Source: Pirellulales bacterium
Lineage (GTDB): Bacteria > Planctomycetota > Planctomycetia > Pirellulales > Lacipirellulaceae
Assembly: GCA_022448265.1 (NCBI GenBank)
Contig: JAKVCC010000018.1
Location: forward strand, 1-32,058
Length of the DNA: 32,058 bases
Reading direction: 5' to 3'
The first letter of the stretch is position 1, and each line of letters begins with the position of its first letter. This document shows, piece after piece, positions 24,322 to 32,058 of this stretch. A model generated the notes under the pieces. That model searched no databases and was not told the origin of the DNA. It was given only the letters and a program-made list of their open reading frames with translations. The position numbers were made by a program, and so were the translations under genes.

Positions 24322-25287
24322 TTAACGGTTTAGGCCGGCCAGTTTAGCCGTCTCCGGGTAGCCGCGCACTGCAGTCGAAGCGCCGATCCCGGTGATGCAA
24401 TTGGCGGCGGTGGCCGCTGCCAGCTTGCCCGCGTCGGCTACCCGCAGGCCACGTAAGACACCTGCCAACAAGCCGCCGAGAAAACAATCGCCGGCGCCCG
24501 TGGTATCGACTATTTCACGAGGCGGCGGGACGATGGAAATGTCCAGGAACTCCCCCGTACGCGGACTGATGAGCGCGCCATCGCTGCCCAGTTTTAGACC
24601 TACCAGTCCGGTGGCTCCCGCCTGACGGTAGACGTCGAGGATTCTACGCGGATCTTGTTCTCCCGTTTGATGAACGGCTTCGGCCAAACTGGGTACGTAA
24701 TAATCCAAGTGGGGCAAACATGCCTCCAGCGGTTGCATTGTGCCTCCGTCTCCGGCGGCGTCGAGCGCAGTTTGGCACCCGGTCTTGCGAATGGCAGCCA
24801 GCACCTCGGGCAGGTCCCGCTGCAGGTTAGGCAGCAAAGGGTAGTAGCCCAAAAGCATGACCCGGCTGCGGGCAAAGAGGTCGAGATTGTCGAAAAAATC
24901 TCGTTTGTTGAGTTGCTTGGGAGCGCCAACTGCGTGCAAAAAACTCCGTTCCCCTGTCGCATCAATGAGCACGGCGGTGGTGCTGGTAGGCTCACTGGGA
25001 TGCGTGCGCAATTGCGACACGTCAATGCCCTCTGCCTCGTAGCGACTGCGAATCACATCCGCCCATGGGTCGGCGCCTACGAAAGTGAAGGCCGCAACCT
25101 GCATGCCCAGGCGAGCCATGGCGATACCGGTATTGGAAACAATTCCCCCGGTGGTGAGTTCGAGTGGCTCGGTCCGAATCAAAACCCCCGGTCTAATTGG
25201 CTGCAGGAGCTCAACGGGCCGGACCAACACATCCACCACGCAGGAACCGCAAACAACCGCATCCAAATTTTCGTTTCCGCTTGTCAC
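24322..25287 (-). CDS. PfkB-family carbohydrate/nucleoside kinase
   Basis: A 321-residue ribokinase-like sugar kinase. The first PfkB signature region reads ELTTGGIVSNTGIAMARLG with FVGADPWADVI following, and the second signature, IVDTTGAGDCFLGGLLAGVL, holds the anion-hole GAGD and the catalytic Asp. Substrate specificity cannot be read from sequence; fructokinase-, ribokinase- or adenosine-kinase-like roles are all open. The start is GTG at 25285-25287; its first bases overlap the stop of the M24 peptidase gene by four bases (GTGA), so the two are translationally coupled and probably one transcript. Confidence 0.92.
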   Translation of the reverse strand: MTSGNENLDAVVCGSCVVDVLVRPVELLQPIRPGVLIRTEPLELTTGGIVSNTGIAMARLGMQVAAFTFVGADPWADVIRSRYEAEGIDVSQLRTHPSEPTSTTAVLIDATGERSFLHAVGAPKQLNKRDFFDNLDLFARSRVMLLGYYPLLPNLQRDLPEVLAAIRKTGCQTALDAAGDGGTMQPLEACLPHLDYYVPSLAEAVHQTGEQDPRRILDVYRQAGATGLVGLKLGSDGALISPRTGEFLDISIVPPPREIVDTTGAGDCFLGGLLAGVLRGLRVADAGKLAAATAANCITGIGASTAVRGYPETAKLAGLNR

Positions 25288-26435
25288 GACCAGTCGAGTC
25301 CTTCGTGGAGTTGATTGAGATTTGTGGCAACCGTTTCAGTGACCACCAGCATGTCTTCCACACGCACACCGCCGTCGCGGCGACCGTACAGTCCCGGTTC
25401 CACGGTGAAAACTTCGCCAGCCAGAATTGCTTCGCCGCCTTCGTCCAGCAGAATCGGCTCATGCAGTTCCAGGCCCACGCCGTGTCCCGTGCCGTGCTGA
25501 ATCGTCGGGTCGTCGGACACGGTGCCGCGTGACGGTCGGAACTGATGCTCCAGTAGAACATCAATCGCCTCTTGATGCACGGCCGAGGCCAGGCGGCCTG
25601 CCCTCAGGCAGGCGATCGAGGCGGCTTTTGCCTCCAAGACGGCCCGGTGCATTGCCACTACTGCGGCACTTGGCTTGCCGTGGACCACGGTTCGAGTGCA
25701 GTCGCCCCAATAGCGCGACGCCTCGTCGCGCGGGAAAATATCAATGATTACCGGCTGGCCGGTGTGGAGTGGGCCTACCCCGCCATGGTGGCAGTCGGCC
25801 GAGTCCGGCGTGGTGGCGACGATTGCCCCATGTCCCATCGAGAATCCTTGGTCCAGCAGATTTCGCGCTATTTCGGATTTTACGCGTTCGCTCGTTAGGG
25901 GCGCACCGTCATGGCGGAGCGTGCCATCGGATTGTGCTTGGCTTCGGGCAATCAGAGAACAAGCCATTTGCATGGCCTGTTCGGTTACCTGTTGTGCCCG
26001 TGCGAGCGCTGCCTGTTGCTGTACGTTCTTGACCCGCCGCTCGAGGACTCCCAACTCAGAGTCGTAGTCCAGTGCGATTCCCAGTTGCATAACATGCCAG
26101 GCAAAAACGAAGGGCAGCGAACGGTCGGTCCGTACCCGCTCGACGCCCAGACTTCGCAAACACTGGGCCACAGCCTGCGCGGTGGCGGTTGTCCGATCAG
26201 GATCCAAACCTCCCGGCGGTTTAAAGTCGGCGGGGCACGCATAGCGATCGGCATCGCCCAGAACGCGCGCTCGATCAATTTCCACGTCGCGGAGAATTAC
26301 GGTTGACTTTTCTGCAACCGAGATCCAAGCGGCAGGATCCCCAACGGCCAGTCCAACTCGCAAAAACAAGGTTGGATTTTCAGCCGGAACGCCAGCGATC
26401 AAGACGGCCATTGCGCCACGATTTGCCATAGACAC
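25284..26435 (-). CDS. M24-family metallopeptidase, Xaa-Pro aminopeptidase-like
   Basis: A 383-residue peptidase with the pita-bread fold. The five metal ligands are visible in order: D232 (IIDIFPRD), D245 (YWGDCTRTVV), H318 (QHGTGHGVGLELHE), E346 (FTVEPGLYG) and E360 (GVRVEDMLVV). The N-terminal ~150 residues match the creatinase-like domain of aminopeptidase P and prolidase rather than methionine aminopeptidase. It should remove N-terminal residues preceding proline or cleave X-Pro dipeptides. The start is GTG at 26433-26435 with AGGGG just upstream; an ATG two codons in is equally possible. Its stop overlaps the PfkB kinase start. Confidence 0.9.
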   Translation of the reverse strand: MSMANRGAMAVLIAGVPAENPTLFLRVGLAVGDPAAWISVAEKSTVILRDVEIDRARVLGDADRYACPADFKPPGGLDPDRTTATAQAVAQCLRSLGVERVRTDRSLPFVFAWHVMQLGIALDYDSELGVLERRVKNVQQQAALARAQQVTEQAMQMACSLIARSQAQSDGTLRHDGAPLTSERVKSEIARNLLDQGFSMGHGAIVATTPDSADCHHGGVGPLHTGQPVIIDIFPRDEASRYWGDCTRTVVHGKPSAAVVAMHRAVLEAKAASIACLRAGRLASAVHQEAIDVLLEHQFRPSRGTVSDDPTIQHGTGHGVGLELHEPILLDEGGEAILAGEVFTVEPGLYGRRDGGVRVEDMLVVTETVATNLNQLHEGLDWS

Positions 26436-26722
26436 AAGCCCCCTATTTCAACACCAACAATCGGCAGCAAGATCCCGGAGAACTGCGGCCCCAAACCATG
26501 TTTTGAAAATGGTTCTATTGTATGTGGACAGTAGTTCGACGATTTTGTCTGGCGACGTCGCAGCCCGGACACATCATCAATTTCGTCACGAGAGGCCAAA
26601 AAGTCCAGTGTCTGCAAGGCAAACGGCCTTTTTAGGTGCGCGGAGTGTACCGGTTAAATTGCTACCTAACTCGGCAGACGCGGTACCTCGGACTCGTAGC
26701 AGAGGGGGAAGAAATACTCGGT

Positions 26723-27736
26723 CTAGGGCTCGGATCGAACCTCGCTCCAGCCTTCGGCGTCAATTTCAGCCTGGCTGCGATTTTCGCTGACCAGCTTGGT
26801 GGCCCCCTGCGAGGAATCCGTAACCGGCTTGCGGTAGACCGCGCTCCAGACATGGACGGTGGGCCCGTGCGCATCGCTTGGCTGGGCAGCCGTTTGGTCG
26901 GATGGGTCGAACAGATTGGGAGCTTTTAAATCGAAAAAAGTACTCGAATCCGAATCGTCCACAGAGCCTGGATGGTCCGACTTGCTGCCAGCGCTGCCAG
27001 TTCCATCCCCGTGGTTGCCGTTGATTGTTGTCGGACGGTTGGTGCGGAAGGTTTCGTTTTCCAGCAATGAGTGTTGGTCATTCAGCTCAGGTTGCCCTGT
27101 GGGTGGGCCTGTACTCGGCAAGCTTGGTGTGTTTGGAATTGAGCTTGGTGTGCTTGGACTCGAGTAAGTGGTCGCGCCGGCGGCGCAACTCGTACAGGGC
27201 GGAGCGCCGTAGACTGCTTGGCTCACACCGGCACAGGAGCTTGCGCAGCCGCAGGGATCACAACTGCAGGTCAAGCAGTTACCAACAATAACCGGGCTGA
27301 GTACCACGGGCCGGGTAACGGTTTGCGCACAGGTGTTGCCGGGTGATGTCAGCGGCGCGTAGGACGTTAGGTAAGGGGCATAGGCGGGAAGTCGGCGAGC
27401 GTAACCCACCGAGTAGGACGCGCACCCAGCGGTGTAAGGCGCATAGGCGGTCGTGTAGGGCGGATACGAAGCCGCATAGGTGGTAGGGCTCACTGCTCTG
27501 TCGATACGACGGGTAAGACCGCGCGCCCGCCAGTGGTCGAGAAGTTTTCCCAGATACCATCCCGTGTAGGGCCGATAGGCCACGACCGGTTGGGCAGGCT
27601 GATAAGCCACCGTGTGGTAGCCAACCGCAGGCGCGGGGCAGGTCGCACACTCAGCTGTTGCCCGTTCAGCAAAGAGGGCCGTCGTCGTACTTGCAACGAG
27701 GGCTACCAACATTAGTCGTATCAAACGGCGTTTCAT
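26723..27736 (-). CDS. Exported Tyr/Pro-rich and Cys-rich protein of unknown function
   Basis: From the ATG at 27736 (AGGA eight bases upstream) this is a 337-residue protein with a signal peptide (MKRRLIRLMLVALVASTTTA, then LFAERATA). Mature residues 30-130 are rich in Tyr and Pro, with YxPY-type repeats (VAYRPYTGWY, YPPYTTAYAPYTAG, AYAPYLTSYAPL). A short Cys cluster follows (NCLTCSCDPCGCASSC and PPCTSCAAG). The last ~140 residues are a low-complexity, polar, Ser/Thr/Pro/Asp-rich tail. Similar Tyr-Pro-rich exported proteins are, in my recollection, frequent in planctomycetes, but no function is assigned. A cell-wall or surface structural role with Tyr or disulfide cross-linking is possible. 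An in-frame start at 27769 would spoil the signal peptide. Confidence 0.7.
   Translation of the reverse strand: MKRRLIRLMLVALVASTTTALFAERATAECATCPAPAVGYHTVAYQPAQPVVAYRPYTGWYLGKLLDHWRARGLTRRIDRAVSPTTYAASYPPYTTAYAPYTAGCASYSVGYARRLPAYAPYLTSYAPLTSPGNTCAQTVTRPVVLSPVIVGNCLTCSCDPCGCASSCAGVSQAVYGAPPCTSCAAGATTYSSPSTPSSIPNTPSLPSTGPPTGQPELNDQHSLLENETFRTNRPTTINGNHGDGTGSAGSKSDHPGSVDDSDSSTFFDLKAPNLFDPSDQTAAQPSDAHGPTVHVWSAVYRKPVTDSSQGATKLVSENRSQAEIDAEGWSEVRSEP
27121..27162. repeat. Two tandem 21-base repeats in the exported-protein gene
   Basis: Copies at 27121-27141 and 27142-27162 differ at 3 of 21 positions. Within the minus-strand gene they encode consecutive Ser/Pro/Thr-rich heptads in its low-complexity tail (around SSPSTPSSIPNTPSLPST), consistent with local slippage duplication. 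Confidence 0.7.
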
Positions 27737-28141
27737 AATATCGTCCTGCAAAACACAGAAAAGGAACAAGGAAGCGCGCAGCCTCTCTACTCTGGTTTAA
27801 TCTGCCGACACCACTGTTGGCAATGATTTTCTAGTCAAAAACAAAATTTGGTTATGTTTTCAATTTGGGAAGACTTTATGACCTGGGGAAATGGCCGGAG
27901 GAGTAGGGCATTTTACAGCAGCTTGCTAGCCCCCAAGTTCGCCATTGCTGCCGCACGACCAAAGTCGATTGATCAACTCTACCTCACAGTTTGGCGCAGG
28001 GGATCTGGGCAAGGTGCCATGATGCGAAAAAACATCATGCGGTCCGCGGAGACCGGTCTGCTCTTAACTACGTACGCAGCTTCACCAATGGTTCGCCAAA
28101 GAATTTGGCCCCGTCGCTGTCGGAGCTAGCGTTTTGGGCCG
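27737..28141. other. Intergenic region upstream of the exported-protein gene
   Basis: About 405 bases between two minus-strand genes, relatively AT-rich at 27800-27870. It contains a perfect 7-bp stem-loop, CATGATG (28018-28024) and CATCATG (28033-28039), with an A-rich loop. An open frame on the plus strand (27848-28129, TTG start) has no recognisable family and is not called. No convincing promoter was identified. Confidence 0.4.
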
Positions 28142-28402
28142 CTAACGCGGCGCGGTTGGACGGCTGAAGCCAACCTTTTCCAGGGCCATGAAAACCTCAT
28201 CCAGGGTTTTCTCGCCAAAGTTGGATATACTCAAGAGGTCTTCCCGGGTGCAATGCAACAAGTCGTTGACCGTAAAGATGCCTTTTTCTTCTAGGCAATT
28301 GGTCGTACGCACGGCGAGGCCGATTTCGGCCGTGCTCATTTCAAGGCGATCTTGAAGACCTTGGTTGGTAAGTTCTGCCTGGTTGAGCGGAATGCGCGTC
28401 AT
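28142..28402 (-). CDS. Free-standing RNA polymerase alpha C-terminal-domain protein
   Basis: An 86-residue protein that is essentially one alpha-CTD (two helix-hairpin-helix units) with a 25-residue leader and none of the alpha N-terminal domain. The segment VRTTNCLEEKGIFTVNDLLH followed by NFGEKTLDEV aligns with the RpoA VRSxNCL and NLGKKSLxEI motifs. The residues that contact UP-element DNA in E. coli RpoA are kept: R32 (Arg265), N35 (Asn268), C36 (Cys269), G63 (Gly296), K65 (Lys298) and T66 (Ser299, conservative). It could bind AT-rich promoter DNA or compete for activators that touch alpha-CTD. AAGGAG lies seven bases before the ATG at 28402, so the longer frame to 28480 is rejected. It is divergent from the helicase gene. 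Confidence 0.88.
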   Translation of the reverse strand: MTRIPLNQAELTNQGLQDRLEMSTAEIGLAVRTTNCLEEKGIFTVNDLLHCTREDLLSISNFGEKTLDEVFMALEKVGFSRPTAPR

Positions 28403-28598
28403 GGCGGGCTCCTTCCCTAGGGTGATTGGCGAGTGGTTCAGATGGGCCGAAGTATACCTAATCAGGCCCCGTGAAGGCAATAATTACCCCAGACTCGCCG
28501 AATTTCCAGGGTTTCAAGGGTGGGGCGCTATCATTGGCGCGTGGAGAGCCTGGGGCGTAGGATGGACAGCAAAAGCATCTCGTCGGAAAACTGGTCGC

Positions 28599-30902
28599 AT
28601 GGATCCCCTGCTTACATCCCTCAACCGAGCACAGTGCGCTGCCGTTCAGCATACGACAGGCCCCATGCTCGTATTGGCGGGTCCTGGCAGTGGCAAGACG
28701 CGGGTGGTGACGCATCGCATCGCCCATCTGCTGCGCACAGGAGTTCCGGCAGCGCAGCTCTTAGCACTAACGTTTACTAACAAGGCTGCCAGCGAAATGC
28801 GCAGTCGCGTCGGGCAGCTTGCTCCCGGTGAGCCGGTTTGGTTGAGCACGTTTCACCGGTTTGGAGCGAAGTTGTTGCGGCACTATGCCGACCACGTGGG
28901 GCTATCGCCCAACTACACAATTTACGACACGGTCGACGCCAAGCAGGCACTTACCCGCGTGATCGAAGCGGGCAATTTCCAAACGATGCACTACACTCCC
29001 GGGCGCATCGGTCAGGCCATCAGCCGAGCAAAAAACAAGCTGATCGCTCCCGATCGTTACCAGCCGCGACCCGGGAGTCCGCTCAGTCACATTGTGGCGG
29101 AAGTGTATCCCGCCTACCAGCGGCGCCTGTTGGCCTCCTCGGCAGTTGATTTCGACGACTTACTCATGCATGTTGCCCAGTTGTTGTATGCCAATCCTGA
29201 CGTTCGAGCCACGTTGGATGAGCGTTTTCGCTATATTCTTGTCGACGAGTACCAGGACACCAACCACGCCCAGTATGTTATTTTGCGAGCCCTTTCGGCC
29301 GACCATCGCAATTTGGCCGTGACTGGCGATCCGGATCAATCAATTTACGGATGGCGCGGTGCCGATCTCAACAATATTTTGCAGTTTGAAACAGATTACC
29401 CCGACGCCCATGTCGTGCGCCTGGAACGTAACTATCGGAGCACCAAGCGTATTCTGCGTGTTGCCGACCAATTGATTGGCAATAATTTGCGCCGCAAACG
29501 GAAATCGCTGTTTACTGATAACGAGGAAGGTGGCGCGGTCCGATTGGTTGAGTACGTGACGCAGGACGACGAGGCGTCGAGCATTGCCACCCAGATTTCC
29601 GCGGCCATCAGCAGCGGTCAGCGCAGGGCGAGCGACTTTGCCATCTTTTACCGGGTCAACGCGCTTTCCCGGGGGCTGGAGAGGGCTTTTCGGCAGGTGG
29701 GGCTGCCGTATCAGATAATCCGAGGGCTAGAATTCTATCAGCGGAAAGAAATCAAAGACGTTTTGGGTTATTGCCAATTGATCAATAACCCGCGCGATGA
29801 CCAAGCGGTGCTCCGCACTATCAACACGCCCGCTCGCGGCATCGGCGCGAAAACAGTCAACCGGCTGGTGCAGCACGCCTATGCCGAGCGGATTCCGCTC
29901 CTGGACGCCGCTCGCCAAGTGGGCACGATCCAGACAACCTGGGCGTCGCGTTGCGCCAAGAAGGTTAGCGCCTATGTGAGTTTGGTGGATCGGCTGAGCA
30001 CTTTGGCCGATGCGGACATGGAGGAGATACTGGGGAAGATTTTGAGTGAAACGGGCTACCATGATCAGCTTCGGGATGGGGAGACCGAGGAGGACTTGAG
30101 TCGCCTGGCCAATATTGAGGAGCTGCTGACGGATGCCCGGCAGTTTGACGAAGAGTATCCAGGCGGGGGCTATCTGGAGTCGTACCTGGAAAACGCCTGG
30201 TTGGTGAATGAAACGGACGGCTGGGAGGCAGATACTGACAAAGTAACTTTGATGACCTTGCACGCTGCGAAGGGGCTCGAGTTTCCGGTTGTCTACATTG
30301 TGGCCCTGGAACATGGCGTATTACCGCACGAGCGAAGTACAAGCGACCCATCGCAACTAGAAGAAGAACGGCGTGTTGCGTTTGTGGGCATCACACGCGC
30401 CGAACAAGAATTGCAGATGAGCTACGCGGTCGAGCGCGATTTCCGCGGCCAACGGCGCCGCACCGTGCCCAGCTCTTTTTTGCTGGAAATGCCTCGGGAA
30501 GAAATGCAAGTTACGTTCCTGGAGGCCGTGGGGCCTGCGGTAACTTGCGTGGATGAATTTCGAGAGGATTTTATCGCGGACGACATCCCGAGTATCGACT
30601 TGGATTCGGGCTTGCCGGAAGCCAGTATTTCTGGCGAATCTAATTCTCCTTTGTCGCAGGGCGTTACGGCCTCAATCACCACAGCCGCTCAGATGGCAGG
30701 CGATGGAATTGACCGATTGGGCCATGTATCGCCCGATGCGTTTGCGCAGGGGATGGCCGTGGTGCATCCGGAGCATGGTCTGGGGAAGATTGTTGCTTTG
30801 TCCGGCTCGGGCAAGAATCGGCGCGCGACGGTGGGATTTGCGACTGCTGGTGAAAAGCGTTTTGTGTTGGTGCACAGCCCCTTGCGCCCGGCGGGACAAT
30901 GA
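28599..30902 (+). CDS. UvrD/PcrA-type superfamily 1A DNA helicase
   Basis: A 767-residue ATP-dependent 3'-5' helicase for repair and replication conflicts. Motifs in order: Q motif LNRAQCAAV, Walker A GPGSGKT (28-34), Ia ALTFTNKAASEMRSRV, Walker B VDEYQDTN, III TGDPDQSIYGWRGAD, IV NYRSTKRIL, V TLHAAKGLEFPVVYIVALE, and VI EERRVAFVGITRAEQEL. The C-terminus after residue 700 has GMAVVHPEHGLGKIVALSG, the Tudor-like PcrA/UvrD tail that in PcrA contacts RNA polymerase. The ATG at 28599 is chosen because family conservation begins there; the open frame extends to 28365 but that part overlaps the divergent alpha-CTD gene. The stop overlaps the start of the methyltransferase gene (ATGA). PcrA, UvrD and Rep cannot be separated with certainty. 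Confidence 0.93.
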   Translation: MDPLLTSLNRAQCAAVQHTTGPMLVLAGPGSGKTRVVTHRIAHLLRTGVPAAQLLALTFTNKAASEMRSRVGQLAPGEPVWLSTFHRFGAKLLRHYADHVGLSPNYTIYDTVDAKQALTRVIEAGNFQTMHYTPGRIGQAISRAKNKLIAPDRYQPRPGSPLSHIVAEVYPAYQRRLLASSAVDFDDLLMHVAQLLYANPDVRATLDERFRYILVDEYQDTNHAQYVILRALSADHRNLAVTGDPDQSIYGWRGADLNNILQFETDYPDAHVVRLERNYRSTKRILRVADQLIGNNLRRKRKSLFTDNEEGGAVRLVEYVTQDDEASSIATQISAAISSGQRRASDFAIFYRVNALSRGLERAFRQVGLPYQIIRGLEFYQRKEIKDVLGYCQLINNPRDDQAVLRTINTPARGIGAKTVNRLVQHAYAERIPLLDAARQVGTIQTTWASRCAKKVSAYVSLVDRLSTLADADMEEILGKILSETGYHDQLRDGETEEDLSRLANIEELLTDARQFDEEYPGGGYLESYLENAWLVNETDGWEADTDKVTLMTLHAAKGLEFPVVYIVALEHGVLPHERSTSDPSQLEEERRVAFVGITRAEQELQMSYAVERDFRGQRRRTVPSSFLLEMPREEMQVTFLEAVGPAVTCVDEFREDFIADDIPSIDLDSGLPEASISGESNSPLSQGVTASITTAAQMAGDGIDRLGHVSPDAFAQGMAVVHPEHGLGKIVALSGSGKNRRATVGFATAGEKRFVLVHSPLRPAGQ

Positions 30903-32058
30903 GCACAAAAGGAGATACAAAGGTGGCAGGCGGGTGGCCCTCTGAATTTTTGTTTGCCAGTTGTCAATGTGGGGCCGAGGCTACCCTTAAGCAGGAGCTT
31001 GCGCGCGGATCGCTCAAATTACGGCTGGCCTTTTCACGTCCTGGCTTCGTTACCTTTAAGCTAGCCGGTTCTTCGGTGCCGCCGGAACAATTGCAGTTGG
31101 TGTCGACATTTGCGCGCAGCTGGGGTTTTTGTCTTGGTCGAGTCCAAGGCACGCTTCTGGATGGATTGGCCGAGCAGGTTTGGAGTTGGCCGGCGGTTGA
31201 TGCGTTTTTGAAGTCGGAGCAAATTGCCGACTTGCACGTCTGGCAAAGAGATAGCCGTGTTCAGGACGAAAAGGCCTTAGGCCCCGGCCTCACTTGTTTG
31301 GCGCTGGAAGCCGAACAGGCGCTCCGCCGCGCCGCCCCAAGTTCCCTCCTGCGCAATATGCCCTGTGGTCCCCGGCAGCCAAGTCGGCGGAATCGTTGGG
31401 TGTTGGACGTGGTGCTGGTCGAGCGCGGGGAGTGGTGGCTCGGATGCCACCAGACTCGTCGCCGGCACGACTGCTGGCCTGGCGGGGTCGTGCCGCTGGA
31501 ATTGCCGACCCATGCCGTCAGCCGCGCCTATTTGAAGATGCAGGAAGCCCTGCAATGGTCGGCGCTGCCGCTGGCGCGCGGTGATCTATGCGCCGATTTT
31601 GGCTGCGCGCCGGGTGGTACGGCGCAAGTGCTGCTGGAAGCGGGCCTCCGCGTGATTGGGGTGGATCCGGCAGAAGTCGATTCGCGGGTAGCTCGGCATC
31701 CCAACTTTCAGCATGTTCGGCGCCGAACGCGAGACCTACCGTCCAAACGACTTCGTGGCGTGCGTTGGCTCGCGGCCGACATGAATGTAACGCCCAGTTA
31801 CACGCTGGACGCCGTGGAGGAAGTAGTCTCCCGACAAACTAGCTCGCTAAGAGGCTTAATTCTGACTTTGAAGTTTACCGATTGGAAGCTGGCAGAGAGT
31901 CTGCCCGAGTATGTCGACCGGGTGCGGGGCTGGGGTTTTCGAGACGTGCGTACCCGTCAATTAGCGTCGCATCGCCAGGAGATCTGTTTGGTAGCCTTGC
32001 GGAGCAGAACCCAGCGAAGGGTAGTACGCCGCGGCCGCCGACATCGGCGTGATGGACC
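30899..32058 (+). CDS. RlmM-like (FtsJ-fold) rRNA methyltransferase, 3' end outside window
   Basis: The frame stays open from the ATG at 30899 to the end of the window (386 codons), so the gene is truncated here. The N-terminus (FLFASCQCGAEATLKQEL) resembles the start of THUMP/RlmM-type enzymes. The Rossmann domain has the SAM loop LCADFGCAPGGTAQVLLEAG (D233), then VIGVDPAE, WLAADMNVTP, LILTLKFTDW and RQEICLVAL. These match RlmM's DLGACPGGWT, CDM, NLKLPM and REEVTV segments and supply a K-D-K-E-type catalytic set (Asp, Lys and Glu visible). RlmM 2'-O-methylates C2498 of E. coli 23S rRNA; the target here is inferred. The tail is very Arg-rich, which suggests RNA contact. The ATG overlaps the helicase stop, implying co-translation. 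There is no clear ribosome-binding site. Confidence 0.75.
   Translation, partial: MSTKGDTKVAGGWPSEFLFASCQCGAEATLKQELARGSLKLRLAFSRPGFVTFKLAGSSVPPEQLQLVSTFARSWGFCLGRVQGTLLDGLAEQVWSWPAVDAFLKSEQIADLHVWQRDSRVQDEKALGPGLTCLALEAEQALRRAAPSSLLRNMPCGPRQPSRRNRWVLDVVLVERGEWWLGCHQTRRRHDCWPGGVVPLELPTHAVSRAYLKMQEALQWSALPLARGDLCADFGCAPGGTAQVLLEAGLRVIGVDPAEVDSRVARHPNFQHVRRRTRDLPSKRLRGVRWLAADMNVTPSYTLDAVEEVVSRQTSSLRGLILTLKFTDWKLAESLPEYVDRVRGWGFRDVRTRQLASHRQEICLVALRSRTQRRVVRRGRRHRRDG

Noticed and set aside
27848-28129. Plus-strand ORF of 93 codons upstream of the alpha-CTD gene.
   Set aside because: TTG start with no ribosome-binding site, no recognisable family and biased composition (many Arg and Met).
28365-28598. 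Upstream extension of the PcrA-type helicase frame.
   Set aside because: It overlaps the alpha-CTD gene on the other strand, and helicase conservation begins at the ATG at 28599.
1-32058. tRNA, rRNA, CRISPR arrays, insertion sequences, prophage genes.
   Set aside because: No tRNA T-arm pattern with matching cloverleaf, no regularly spaced repeats, and no transposase, integrase or terminal inverted repeats were seen on either strand.

Overview
The window looks like a chromosomal segment from a planctomycete, probably of the Pirellulales type. This is inferred from the gene content: a secreted metalloprotease with dockerin-like Asp/Gly-rich repeats and a PEP-CTERM tail, a Tyr/Pro-rich and Cys-rich exported protein, free-standing or diverged Mur proteins, a tandem pseudo-receiver protein and a MEP-pathway ispG. 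Genes lie on both strands in short runs. I saw no rRNA, tRNA, CRISPR array, insertion sequence or phage module.

Layout. 1-1188: the 3' end of an adenine deaminase gene, overlapped by a broken cytosine deaminase gene. 1368-3404: a lone GspF-like membrane protein, convergent with a lipoprotein that carries an HExxH peptidase motif. 3634-3849: a small SelW-like (Rdx) gene with an in-frame UGA exactly at the redox position, best read as a selenoprotein. 4047-9474: a minus-strand run of ispG, a CPBP membrane protease, pgsA, rimO and a protein with two degenerate receiver domains. 9939-13452: a diverged MurE-like protein, a free-standing MurF C-domain-like protein and a MurG homologue, with a palindrome-rich leader before murG. 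13701-16111: a single-domain response regulator, a doubtful antisense ORF, a conserved hypothetical gene and a divergent ogt. 16522-22772: a three-gene RND efflux operon (permease, lipoprotein adaptor, TolC-like lipoprotein). 23008-27736: the PEP-CTERM protease, a PfkB kinase overlapping an M24 peptidase, and the Tyr/Pro/Cys-rich exported protein. 28142-32058: a free-standing RNA polymerase alpha C-terminal domain, divergent from a UvrD/PcrA helicase gene whose stop overlaps the start of an RlmM-like rRNA methyltransferase running off the window.

The strongest points for follow-up are the hidden selenoprotein (3634-3849) with a candidate SECIS hairpin, the Mur triad in which the MurE-like member has lost its catalytic signature, the free-standing alpha-CTD that keeps the UP-element-contacting residues, and the cytosine deaminase gene destroyed by a deletion whose endpoints are still legible as a short repeat.

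All family assignments come from reading motifs by eye. No database search was run.
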